A stretch of 22,458 nt of DNA from Cercozoa sp. M6MM (GCA_040357565.1 JBDODJ010000183.1), one strand, 5' to 3'; positions 8,232-18,202 are shown, counted from the first letter of the stretch. The notes: generated from the letters alone by a model not told the origin. Program-made: numbers and translations.

Positions 8232-9995
8232 ATGTCTAAGGCGAATCTGAGGCGCCTTCGCACACAGGAAAGCAGCGAGGTGAAGCGCGCGATCGAAACT
8301 TTGCGGGCACAGGACGGTTTCGACCGCTGCTTCGACTGTGGTACTTTGGCAACTTACCTATTTGGGCAGATGTTTCAGCGTTTCCTCTCTCGTAGGTGCC
8401 GAGTCTCCGGACTGGGCGAGTCTGGCACCACGTGCTCTCGTGTGTCACAACTGCTCTGGTAGTCATTTTCCCTATTTACACCCCCCCCCCCCGTATTTTA
8501 TTAGCTGTGCAGGTGCGCACCGAGCGGCGGCACTGAGGATTCGCTCGTTGACGCTGGACCGCTGGTCGCTCGCCGAGGTGCACCTGCTGCAGCAGCAGCC
8601 GTCACAACTGCGCGAACTGATCGATTCCGTATTTTCTTGTTTTTTGTCTTCTTTTCTTGTTTTTTCGTTGCTTCCTGTTTTTTTTTGTTTTTTTTTGTTT
8701 TTCTTGTTTTGTTGTTGTTTTTCTTTTTGTTTTTTTGTTGTTGTTGTTTTTCTTGTTGTTGTTTTTTTTTCTTGTTGTTTTTTCTTGTTGTTTTTCTTGT
8801 TGTTTTCTTGTTGTTTTCTTGTTGTTGTTTTTGTGTTTGTTATTTGTTATAATTTGACAGCGCGCGAATGCGCAAGAACGCGCAAACTTCGTGCGACGAA
8901 AGTATGCAGAATTCCTTCCGAAACGAAAGAGCGTTGTCGGTTTGTTTATTTTCTCGTATTTTCCGTATTTTTTTCATCCGCGCGGAAGCAGAAACAGCAC
9001 CGAAACTGACGGTCGGAGCGGACGGCCGAATTCAAACGCGTGAACGCAAAGAGAGTTTTTTCGCGACGATCGGTCGACGTTTTCGCACCAGTTCGCGCGT
9101 CGTTCGGGTACCCTTTTTTTCTTATTTTTCCTGATTGGAAATACAAAAAAAAAAAACGAAAATGTAGGACACGAGCGAAAGCGAGGAAAATTTGAATTTG
9201 GAAGATGCCGAAGATCAGGCGGATTTGTACAGTTTCGAAGAGCCGCCAGACAGGTCAGTTTTTTCTTGTATTTCCTAAACCGGGAATATACCAGAAAATA
9301 TTGCAGGAGTACTCTGCCGACGCAGTTTTTCGGTTTTTTGTTCCGCGCGGGTCGACACAACCGATTTCGCTTCAAGCAGGTGTTTTTCCCTTGTTTACCT
9401 CCCTGTTTACCCCCCTGTGCCTGTTTACCCCCCCCCCCCCCGCCCCCTTAGAGGTGGCTGTGCATCGACACGCGAAACCGTCGCATCAGTTATCATCACG
9501 AATTGGTACAGATGCGAGTGATCGCACGATTTGATCGTTTTTGATCGTGGAAAGAGACGGTTTGGGCTGTGTGATCGATCAGGGCGGCGAGCCACGTGAG
9601 CAGTGCGATCTGAGAGGTGCCTCGGTGAGTCAGGTGCGGCAGGTGTCGCCTGCCTGGGTGTGGAACCCAACCACTGGGCACTACGCACGTGCGCGACGGC
9701 CCTTGTTCTGCCTCACGCTGCGTGCCGCGCAACTCGACGACACGCAGGACGACGGTGCGTTTGCCCTCCTTTACCCCCCCCCCCCACACCTTTACCCCTA
9801 CACCCTTTGTGCAGTGGGCAGTGGCGGCGCACTCTCCAGACCGTCCTCAGTGTAACTTTTTTCTTTAAGGGTTAACCGACACATGTGGACATGTCTGTCG
9901 GTGTGACGGTGAGCAGGGCCACTTGGCGACTGGCGTCGACCAATCAGCGCCGACTGCGCAACTGGCACGCCGTGCTCGCCGCTTGCTGCTGCTAG
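8232..9995 (+). CDS. ArfGAP-domain protein with C-terminal PH-like domain and CCC terminus (327 aa)
   Basis: Eleven exons in phase: 8232-8340, 8396-8458, 8513-8628, 8861-8939, 8992-9107, 9168-9253, 9307-9379, 9452-9505, 9583-9754, 9815-9851, 9917-9995. The ArfGAP zinc finger is split over the first exons: RCFDCGAESPDWASLAPR, then CHNCSGAHRAA, giving CX2C-X16-CX2C, with the Arg of SGAHR in the arginine-finger position and IRSLTLDRWS following. The usual GVHxSxVRS is reduced to ALRIRSL. Next comes KYAEFLPKRK, a basic linker, an acidic segment (SESEENLNLEDAEDQ), then a PH-like fold: FFGFLFRAGRHNRFRFKQRW, DLRGASVSQV, RPLFCLTLRAA, ATWRLASTNQRRLRNWHAVL (terminal Trp helix), ending AACCC-stop. Known: ArfGAPs stimulate GTP hydrolysis on Arf at membranes, and PH domains bind phosphoinositides. 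The junction 9754/9815/9851/9917 is the least certain. The order ArfGAP then PH resembles ADAP-type proteins but with one PH. Confidence 0.85.
8629..8860 (+). repeat. long T/G-only intron (TTG-rich low complexity)
   Basis: At 232 bp this is one of the longest introns here. It is composed almost only of T and G on the coding strand (TTGTTG, TTTTTG, CTTGTTG units) and ends in TTTGACAG. Open frames within it are Phe/Val/Cys artefacts. Confidence 0.9.
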
Positions 9996-10310
9996 CGTCG
10001 TTTGTTACACACCGACCAAATCAAGCTGGTCAGTTGGTTTACTATGCGTGCTATACATTATTGAAGCACTCGACTGTAAGAATTTGTGGCGCTGACTGGA
10101 CCTGTTCCTCATCTACTAGGCATCAGCTACCCCGGTGGCTGTCGTCTGCAAAACCGCAGCGAGTACTGTACAGTATTTTAGAGCACTGTAGATCCCTATT
10201 GGATAATGCACCAACGATCTAGCGATCTAGAGCTCAAAACTAGCAAGCCAGAGAATCTGATTGATTGTAAATTTAGCGAACGGCCACGGCGAGGTAAACC
10301 AAAAACTAAG
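9996..10310. other. 3'-to-3' intergenic region between ArfGAP gene and NOP2
   Basis: 315 bp lie between two convergent stop codons. I see no gene, tRNA or repeat. It presumably holds both 3' UTRs. Confidence 0.6.
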
Positions 10311-13030
10311 CTACTTGGATTTCTTGGACTTTTTGCCCTTCTTGCTCTTGTCGGTCTTCTTGTCCTTCTTGCTCTTGTCGGTCTTCTTGTCCTTCTTGCT
10401 CTTCTTCTTGGGTCGCTCTTCCTCCTCGTCTGCGACTGCTTCAACTGCGACTGATTCCTCCTGGATTGGTCGCTGTCGACGCTTGCCAAGCTGCTGTTCT
10501 TCCTGCTGCTGCTGCGAAGACTGCTCCTCCTCCTGGTGCTCTGCCTCCTCGTGTTCAAACTGCTGCTGCTCTTCCTCGTCAACGTCAGCCTCCCAGGCAC
10601 CGGCCATTCGCTCGCCGTTGCGAACCTTGACGATCTTGGCCACGTAGAAGCCTGTCAACACTCCCATTTATACACACACTAAACGTACAACTGGTTTGTA
10701 CCATCCATGTTGTGCACGTGCGGGTAGTAACGTCGTGTTTCGCGCACCTGTTTATTTGAAAGCTTAGTGAACCAACATCATTCCATATTGCAAAAGACTC
10801 AAGTACTGACGGGTGGAAACGTCGTTCTTGCCAGCGAACAAAACCCGGCACACCAAACGGCAGTCCTTCAAACAACACAATTTTACAAGTTCGATTTTGA
10901 CTGTTGCTTGTATATTAAACAATACCAGTGTCGACGATTTTAACGTAGCGTTTCTTGAGCGCGTAGTTGACAACATCTTCGTTCTCCTGCGGCATGATGC
11001 TGCACGTCGAGTACACCACAGTGCCTGTCAGTCACAAAAACAACAGTAAAATTAGACAAGACAACCGAGAAACAGCAAAGACTCACCGCCTTCTTTGAGC
11101 ATGTCGATGGCACGGATCAGCAGCTGCTTTTGCAAATCGGCCATTCGAATCACATCAGCCTTGCTCTTGCTCTACGCAACAGAAACTTCAACTCTTTTGT
11201 TTCCAGTCAACACGGCCAAAACTGTCTGTACCAGCTTGATCGACTGATCGCGCGAGATCACACCGAGGCCCGTGCACGGCGCATCGAGCAGAATGCGATC
11301 CACGTGTTGCACCTGTTGTACGCATCATAAAAAAGCCCCAGGCTGTGAACGTAGCACTGCTTACATGCTGCGACAACGTGCGGCCGTCGTAGTTGGCAAC
11401 CACGACATTTTCCACACTGCGACAAAAAATAAAGTGGCTACAGTTTGACCAAACAACCAGGCTACCCCAAACGAGCGCAGTTAGCCTTCAGCGCACGCAG
11501 ACGCTCACGAGAGACGTCATTGGCAATCAGCACACCTATGAACACAATTTTCAACTGACACAAAACACAGGAAAAGGCAAAAAGCATACCAGTGTTTTGC
11601 ATGAGTTGTGCGAGGTAGGTAGTCTTGCCACCAGGAGCGGCAGCGACATCAACGACTTTGTCGCCTTGCTGCGGATCCAATGCCATGCATGGCATGAAAG
11701 AAGACGGCGACTGCAGCATGTAGTGACCGCCGAGGTACCTACAATTTCAAAAGCATCTCAAAAACTGCCAGAGTCAGTACAGTTGCAGAACGTACTCTGG
11801 AGTGGCTCCGATCGGCACCTGCGACGCTGTAACCTTGATACCGACCCTGCCAAAAATAAAAAATAATACAAAATTTAATGAAAACAACCAACCAAACCGA
11901 AAAAAAGTCTCACTTTGACCAGTCGCCAAGCATCTCGAGTTGCACGCCACGGGCACGCAGCGCTGCAGCAAAATATCGCAAGTTGCAAAAAGTAAAAAGT
12001 TAAAACAGCAAGCAAAACACACCCTTAAGCACATCCCTGGGTCGGCTGCGGAGCGTGTTGACACGCAGCACGACCGGTCGCTGCTGCTCGTTGGACTCAA
12101 TCCAGGCCACGCACTGCACACGGGACGGTTTGAATAAGCGCGTTTCAAGCCATATCAGTTGTTACCTCACGAGGCGAGAAGATGCCGAGGAACATTTCGA
12201 CCAATTCGGGGTTGTAGCTGAGGGCAAGCACATGTACAAACAACAAAAGTACATCAGCAACAAGAGTGTACCCATGGTAGGAGGCCAAGTCGAGCGTCAG
12301 CTGCTCCAGGTAGTCCGAACGAGAGACACCCTGGATGGGCATAGTGTACTAATAGCTACAAGTCAAGAAAGCAAATGAAATACCGGCTCAGCACGCGCGC
12401 GAAGCGAATCCAACACGTGCAGAATGTTTTCAATGCGCGTGCTCAGGTTCGTCCTGAGAACAAAATTTTAAAAATCATCAAAATTACCAGAAGAGAAAAA
12501 ACACGGTACAGATCAGGAGGCGCAAGAAGCTCGGCAGCTGCATTTGAGGCCATGAGAAAAAATCGCGGTGCAAATAACGCAAAAGTACCGCGCTCTCGCG
12601 GCGATGGGAGAATCTTGGACTCTCGCAGAGCATGCGTCAATTCCTCGGAAGCACGCTCAGCTTCCTCCTCTTCCTCCTGCAGAAACAAAAGTCGCGATGC
12701 ACCAGAGTGATACAAAACATGAAAGCACATAACACACCTCTTGGAACTGTCGCGCCTCCTCTTCAGCAAGCGCATCTTCCTCTTCGGCCGCCTTCTCGAA
12801 CGCCTGTGGACACCGACAAATACAAAAACACGTGGTGTAAAAATAAATGTGGGTGATCGTACGTGAAGCTCATCGGCCTCTTCATCCTCATCAGACTCGG
12901 CGAACATGGTGAGTTTCTCCTGCTGTGCCTGCTCCTGCTCCTCTTGGGCCTGCTCGGCGGACTCAAGGCGCTGCTTGAGTTTTTTCGCCATCTTGTCGCG
13001 GCTGCGCTTGCCGCGCACAACAGACACCAT
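10311..13030 (-). CDS. NOP2: NOP2-type 25S/28S rRNA cytosine-C5 methyltransferase (567 aa)
   Basis: Nineteen exons in phase: 13030-12863, 12803-12738, 12676-12589, 12537-12510, 12453-12384, 12330-12272, 12217-12166, 12113-12023, 11962-11914, 11846-11796, 11738-11590, 11535-11466, 11416-11365, 11312-11232, 11171-11087, 11024-10926, 10865-10807, 10747-10702, 10651-10311. It methylates a cytosine of the large-subunit rRNA and acts in nucleolar 60S assembly. Order: basic/acidic N-terminus, [78 protein letters not shown] (SAM site), LLDAPCTG (PCT, second conserved Cys), [14 protein letters not shown] (nucleophile Cys in TCS), [26 protein letters not shown]. Both catalytic cysteines are present. 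The tail is Glu/Gln- then Lys-rich with a 9-residue repeat, fitting nucleolar targeting. Human and yeast NOP2 are longer, mostly at the N-terminus. One 3' splice site (10866) is AAG rather than YAG. Confidence 0.97.
10338..10391 (-). repeat. two perfect 27-bp tandem units in the NOP2 tail
   Basis: Two copies (10338-10364, 10365-10391) encode KKDKKTDKS twice, followed by a degenerate third. This is a coding minisatellite that keeps frame and likely varies in copy number between strains. Confidence 0.9.
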
Positions 13031-13193
13031 TAAATGCCACTAGCACACACGTCAGGATACACTACGCGGGCGTTCTGCTGAGCCCAATATCAACATTGTC
13101 CCCTTTAACAGTACGTTGTTGTAGCCAGCCAACTCAGAGAGCGTCAAATGAACTTAAACAGTTTCTATACGGTGACGAAACACAGAAGGTACG
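13031..13193. promoter_or_regulatory. divergent promoter NOP2 (-) / 7TM receptor (+)
   Basis: 163 bp lie between the two start codons. A CCAAT motif lies at 13084-13088, near the middle. No TATA box is obvious. Confidence 0.5.
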
Positions 13194-15547
13194 ATGGGTG
13201 TCAACGGCGCCCAGAAACTGGATTTTGCACTGCTCGTTCGAGAAAAGCACAAGGTAAACGGTCGACCGTGGAGCGGTTTAATCGGCAGTCCGGAGTGGTC
13301 GCCCATTGATTGGCGATGACTGAGGCGGTTTGTTAGGAGCACTGTGACTGTGGGTTGTTGTGAGTCGCAGAGGAATGATAGTCCAGCTACAGTAGTGCGA
13401 GTGGCAGCTGCCAGTGCACTTGGGTCGTCAGCCCAGTGGCAAACTGGCTCGCATTCCTTTATTCGCCGCGGGGGCTTGCCGTACCAGTGCCCAAGAAGCA
13501 CGGCGCATTGGATGAGTTGTTGTGGCACTTAATGACGCACCCACAAGGTACATCGTGCCGTTCCTCATGAGCAAATGGTTTCCAGTACTGCGTGCTTGGT
13601 CTGCAGACTACGGCGGCTATACGCGGGCCGAGTGGCTCTGGCTGCACTGGATCTCACTTGCAGTTATCGCAGCCTCTGTTGCTGGTACACATACTCTTCT
13701 CACAGATGTGTCAACACATGTTGTTGTGTTGAAGGTGCTTGCTACATCATACTTCGCGTGCTGCGGGCGAAAAAACGGGCCAAGGAAGCAAAGGTGAGTG
13801 GGGTATTGAATAGGTGTCTTGGTGGGGTTACATCTGTTTGGGACAGAGGCCGCTGCCCTTTGTGGCCGAATTGCCAATGTACATGTCGATTGCCGATCTG
13901 CTTTTTGCAATGTAAAATCACTATCCCTTTTACTACGCTTTATCCTTCCTTTTGTAGTACACATGGATCCGATCGCTTGGCTTCCTTGTCACAAGGACAC
14001 GTTACCCAGGGTAGCCTACTTTAGCTGGGTTTGTTTATTAGGTTTATGTTTGTGCTGCAGGCGGTGCGTGTGTCATCATGGGCGCTGCTACGAACTTTGC
14101 CATCTTGTGTAAACTTTGGACTTGACCGGGGGAGGGGGTGTTCTATATTTCCGATTGATGTAGGCTCGCCGTTCTGGGCAACAGGAATCGCGTACTACAT
14201 TTGGTACGGCTTTCCCTTAGAGTGTAGTACAACAGGCATCGTTATGATGGGACATTCAGGTCGCTCGTGGTACGCGAAAAGAAGATCGAACTTGGCAGAG
14301 GCAACTGGCGCATGCATGCCTGGGGCTTCGGAATTCCTGCTTTCCTTGGGGTATACGCCCTTAAATTATATATCTAAATTTATCTTATATATATATATAT
14401 ATGTATCTGTATATATATATGTGTGTGTATGTGTGTGTGTTGTTATGTCCGGTCTGTATTGTATTTTCTGTCTTCTGTAGTTGATGCAGATCCTGCTCAA
14501 GCACGCTGGTCCGGTATCGACATTCAAAGAGTGTCAGGTCTTTCGTTGTATTGTGTCATGGTGCAGGAAGCGACGTTCTGTTCGTGCAAAGGCTACACGA
14601 ACACCTTCCTGTAGGTTCCCCGCCATGAATTTCCGGATGTGTCTCTGTATGGGGCGTAGGTATCAAACTGTGCAACTGGAGGTTGCCATCCTGGCTCTTA
14701 CACTTCTGTACTCGAGCACGCGACGTCGAATCAACGAGTACCTTCGCAGTCTCAATGGAAACGACCGCTTTGTTTCGTACAATCGAATGAACGATCGCAA
14801 GATTCAGCGACTTCGCATTTTTGGTACGTTTTGCTGCTTTTTCCAAGCTTACTCTGATTCCAACGCTCTGTGATAGCTCGTCAAATGCCGTTCTTTGTGC
14901 TCGTTTTCGTTGTGCAATTCGTATCTTCTTTTTCTCTTCAACCTCACCCACCTAGCTTTCAAACCAACGTGTGTAGACACCAATGGTCGTGTACGCCATC
15001 TCGGGCTCACCAAAGCCGAATTTTTGGCTCCTTTTGGCCACCTCTGTTATTGTGAACACCGGCGGAGTCGGTACTTGTATTTTCGTATTTTGCTGGCGTT
15101 TCTTCTAAGTCGTTGAATGCACCACAGCTGACGCCCTTGTCTACAAGTCTTGGTCTCGTCGGTCGACTCGTTTCGCAACACTCCGCGGGTATCCACTTTG
15201 CAAAATCGTTGGTTATCTTTGTACATCCGCACGGACGCAGGTAAAAACGCCAGCGCGAAAAGCACAACGCCCGTCCACGGTGGTGGTCTCAAAAACCAAC
15301 GGCACCTGCGATCTCCTCGTTGTGGTATCAGCTCTTTCTACCCCCTCTTGTCCCTTCTTGTCCCTTCTTGTGTTGAGGCTGTATCTCCTAGCAACCGGCA
15401 ATGACGGTGTCGATGGCGTCCTTGCCTTCATCCCTCAGCTCCGTCCACGTTCAAGTCGAGCCCGAGGGAGATCTGCCCTCCGCAGGCTGTCGTGCCTTTG
15501 ATCAACCGTCTGACAATAGTACTCGTCTCACCGCTCATGTCCAATAG
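13194..15547 (+). CDS. seven-transmembrane receptor, GPR157/cAMP-receptor-like GPCR
   Basis: The central exons are firm by phase: 13488-13547, 13607-13684, 13735-13793, 13847-13911, 13958-14010, 14061-14108, 14164-14221, 14260-14350, 14481-14513, 14567-14610, 14660-14823, 14877-14920, 14977-15070, 15128-15188. TM1 ISLAVIAASVAGACYIIL then basic RAKKRAKEAK; TM2 LPMYMSIADLLFAI; TM3 NFAILCSPFWATGIAYYIWY preceded by GGACVIMG; TM4 HAWGFGIPAFLGLMQILLKH; Cys-bearing loop (TFCSCKG); TM5 VAILALTLLYSSTRRRINEY; TM6 RQMPFFVLVFVVQF; TM7 FWLLLATSVIVNTGGVADAL followed by VYKSWSRRSTRF. The SxADLL in TM2, the W in TM3, the aWGxxxP in TM4, the TM3/loop cysteines and MxDRK before TM6 recall GPR157 and Dictyostelium cAR. 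Function: presumably G-protein signalling at the plasma or ciliary membrane; the ligand is unknown. The N-terminus is uncertain: ATG at 13194 opens a 60-bp exon, but its phase does not join 13488 without another exon, perhaps near 13366-13410. The C-terminal tail is also unsettled; a Ser-rich last exon ending with TAG at 15547 is my preferred reading. Confidence 0.75.
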
Positions 15548-15775
15548 TGTCTCGTCTGTTATTTATATTTTTTCCTTGTTGGACTCAGGCGAGTATTATA
15601 TGTGTATGTGTGTTTTTTTTTTAATTTTACGCAAACTGAATTTAAAAAAAGCCAATCCAGAAGCTGTTTCGAACACTAAATAGGATTCGCGAACAACAGG
15701 GGGGACTTAATCGCTACAGGCACAAGTCAGAACACTGCAAATTGTCTTTCTACTGTCTGTCGCTGGAGGTCTGGG
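15548..15775. other. intergenic, no gene seen
   Basis: 228 bp, AT-rich, between the receptor stop and the next start codon. It contains a T9 run at about 15614-15622 and an A7 run near 15644. It probably holds the 3' UTR and next promoter. Confidence 0.5.
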
Positions 15776-16555
15776 ATGATTGGTGCCGCAGTGGATGTGT
15801 GCCGCGGCTGGTTGAGCTTGACCTCTCGAGCCGCGTATGCTCATGCCATCTGTGACGAGACGTTATGGGCCACGATTTCTTGTTTCGCGCTGCATGCCGA
15901 GCAGTACAAGATCACAGCATCGGAGGACGACGAGCCCAAAAAGGTCAATCCGATCACTCGCTTGAACAAAATCGAGCTGACTCTCGCCAAGCAGTTCGCC
16001 GCTTCACCTCAGGTAGTTTCTTCTCGTTTTTTATGCTTAGCAAAAAATCAGACATTGTTTCAAAGCAGGAGAATCAGCAAGTGGCGCTTTTGGAGTTGTG
16101 GCACGCATGCGTCGCACACTTCGCTCGCTTTCACGAGTGTTTGCTGCGACGACCTGCTTTGGTATCTTTTTATGAGTCTTTTCCCAGTCATAGTGTCACA
16201 TTTCTCAACACTGAAAGAAAAATCTCGATGATTAAGCAGATTCAAGATAGCAAGGTACGACAGGTGCGTTCAACGTTTCTGACAGCTCTTTTTGGTCTCG
16301 CTGGCGCACGTAACTTGTTAAGCTTCCTTTCAATTTAGCCGAAGTGATTTTTGTATTTTTTAGACGTCCGCATGTCTCAAGGCTTGGTGACTGACACTGT
16401 GGGCGCTGATGTCGAGCCTGAGGTTTGTTTGTCCACGTCAGCTGCAAGTTTGTTTCAGTTGAGCCCTGTGTGAGCAGGAAGTGCAAGATGACTTGCTCAA
16501 AGTTCTGTCTGAAGTCGAACTGATTTATGATCAGTGTCGCATATTTTGCCAATAG
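15776..16555 (+). CDS. unrecognised 178-aa protein, five exons
   Basis: Exons in phase: 15776-16012, 16069-16161, 16240-16309, 16364-16422, 16478-16555. The protein is mostly helical-looking with no signal peptide or TM. Notable stretches are ITASEDDEPKKVNPITRLNK, IELTLAKQFAASPQENQQ, LLELWHACVAHFARFHECLL, VRQVRSTFLTALFGLAGAHV and DLLKVLSEVELIYDQCRIF. The spacing of hydrophobic residues would suit a small helical-bundle subunit of a complex, but that is inference. I recognise no family. Evidence for a real gene is five exons joined without phase conflict, introns of 54-78 bp, and the same orientation as the neighbours. The start ATG at 15776 is the first in frame of the long exon; a further upstream exon is possible. 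It sits 219 bp before the TRF4-like gene. Confidence 0.6.
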
Positions 16556-16774
16556 TAATTTCGCATGTGCTCATTTGTTAAATTTAACCCCCAAAGCTTA
16601 TGTGTTCAAGCAGTGTGTCACCTGTGGAATCGGAGGCAGTTTGCGTTGACGAAGCTTTTTCCAAACACCTAAATCGATGTACAGTTTTCTTCATTTTGGC
16701 TGATGAACGATGAGATCTGAGGTTTGATTCAATGTGCGTTTTAAGTGTCGAATGTGGTTTTGTCGCTCTTGGAC
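16556..16774. promoter_or_regulatory. intergenic region upstream of TRF4-like gene
   Basis: 219 bp between stop and start of two co-oriented genes. An in-frame TAA lies upstream of ATG 16775, which supports that start. No clear promoter motif. Confidence 0.45.
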
Positions 16775-18054
16775 ATGACGAAATTCTGTCCAATGACGGA
16801 AGCTGTGTGCGAAAGTGCGCTCTCATTGGCGAGTTCGGTTGGTACTTTCTTTCTTCTTCTCATTGCAATCAAAAATAGTCCTTGATACTTTCTCTCATAA
16901 ATCTGCGCGCAGGTGCTCGCAAGATGCAACGACGCCTGCGAAAGAAATTAAAAGCGCTTCGTCGCCCTGCACGTCCTATTCCGGTACACTCCTCTCGCTC
17001 AGTTTTTCTGTCGGTTATTTATTCACTGGCAAAAATACAGGAAATTGTCATGTTCCAACAACGCGCGCAAGACCGCGAAAGTTTCCAGTCGAGCAGTTTT
17101 GACGAATTCGCAAACGAACTTATTCGACAGTCCGCGCAGCATCTCGGTAGACTGGATTTTCCTTTTTGTGTTTTTGTTTACGCAAAAACTAAATTATTGC
17201 GCAGAAAACACTTCGCGGCGCAGCGCCTCTCGACATATGCTGCGCGAGATACGCAAGTGCATCAAGTGAACTTCAACTTTAGTGTTTTCGTATCTATTTG
17301 AGGTTATTTTGACTACGAACAGTCACGGCGAACGATACTTCGCACGCAAAGCTGAATCAGGTGCGTTTGGGTTCTGTCTTTTTTATTCTTTTTTAGTATT
17401 TCGTGATAAAATACACGAAACTAGACCACCACAAAAAAGGCGCCAAAGTTCAGTTGCGCCATATGCGACAACTAGGCGCGCTCAACATTGCTCTTCTGGG
17501 TACGCTACATTCATATATTATCTCGCTGTGGACATACTGACGGTTCTCAGGATCGGCTCACGCGAGTGTTCGGATCGATTTGCCGTCCTCAGACTTTGAT
17601 GTCATTCTCTATGGTATCGCGTTGTTTGATGGTATGGTTTCTGTTTATACCTTTAAATTGGATTGAACAGGCGATGTGGAGCACACGCAAGCACTCATGG
17701 ATTCGTTGGCACAGCAGTTGCGAAATGCACCATTCACTCGGGTAGCGTCCCTCTAGTTGCAAACTGCAAAGTGAAGTTTTTTCTGCTGGTGTAGGGCAAG
17801 CTCGAGTACCGACGAAAAGCTCGAGTCCCTGTGATTCTGTGTTCATTGCAATTGCGGAACCTCCAGAGTCCTCTTGATGTTGATATCAGCGTGTTGAATG
17901 GTACTCTCTTTTTCTTTGTGTTATTGGTTTCATATGGCACATCCGCAGACACGGAGGCTCAAAAGTTAATCCAAAAACAAGAATGGATGGGCGCACAATT
18001 CGATGCCATTGACGCGGTGCTTCGTCAGAGAGTAAACCGGACTTTTAGCCTTTA

Positions 18055-18100
<46 letters not shown>

Positions 18101-18202
18101 NNNNNNNNNNNNNNNNNNNNNNNNNNNNNNNNNNNNNNNNNNNNNNNNNNNNNNNNNNNNNNNNNNNNNNNNNNNNNNNNNNNNNNNNNNNNNNNNNNNN
18201 AT

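Noticed and set aside
8637-8857. Phe/Cys/Val-rich hydrophobic frames that look like membrane proteins
   Set aside because: Products of the T/G-only intron between firm ArfGAP exons.
10020-10110. tRNA-like A-box (ggtcagttggttt)
   Set aside because: No GTTCRANYC B-box at a proper distance and no cloverleaf can be drawn.
13194-15547. Reading the receptor as a phospholipid N-methyltransferase or other multi-TM enzyme
   Set aside because: Correct splicing yields seven helices with GPCR-type spacing, loop cysteines and TM4/TM7 signatures; no SAM or catalytic motif is present.
17395-17499. Alternative exon from the TTTTTTAG site (YFVIKYTKLDHH...)
   Set aside because: The frame is open and attractive, but the upstream exon ends in phase 1 whereas this acceptor needs phase 0, so it breaks continuity with the preceding exons. 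Kept as a possibility for RNA testing.
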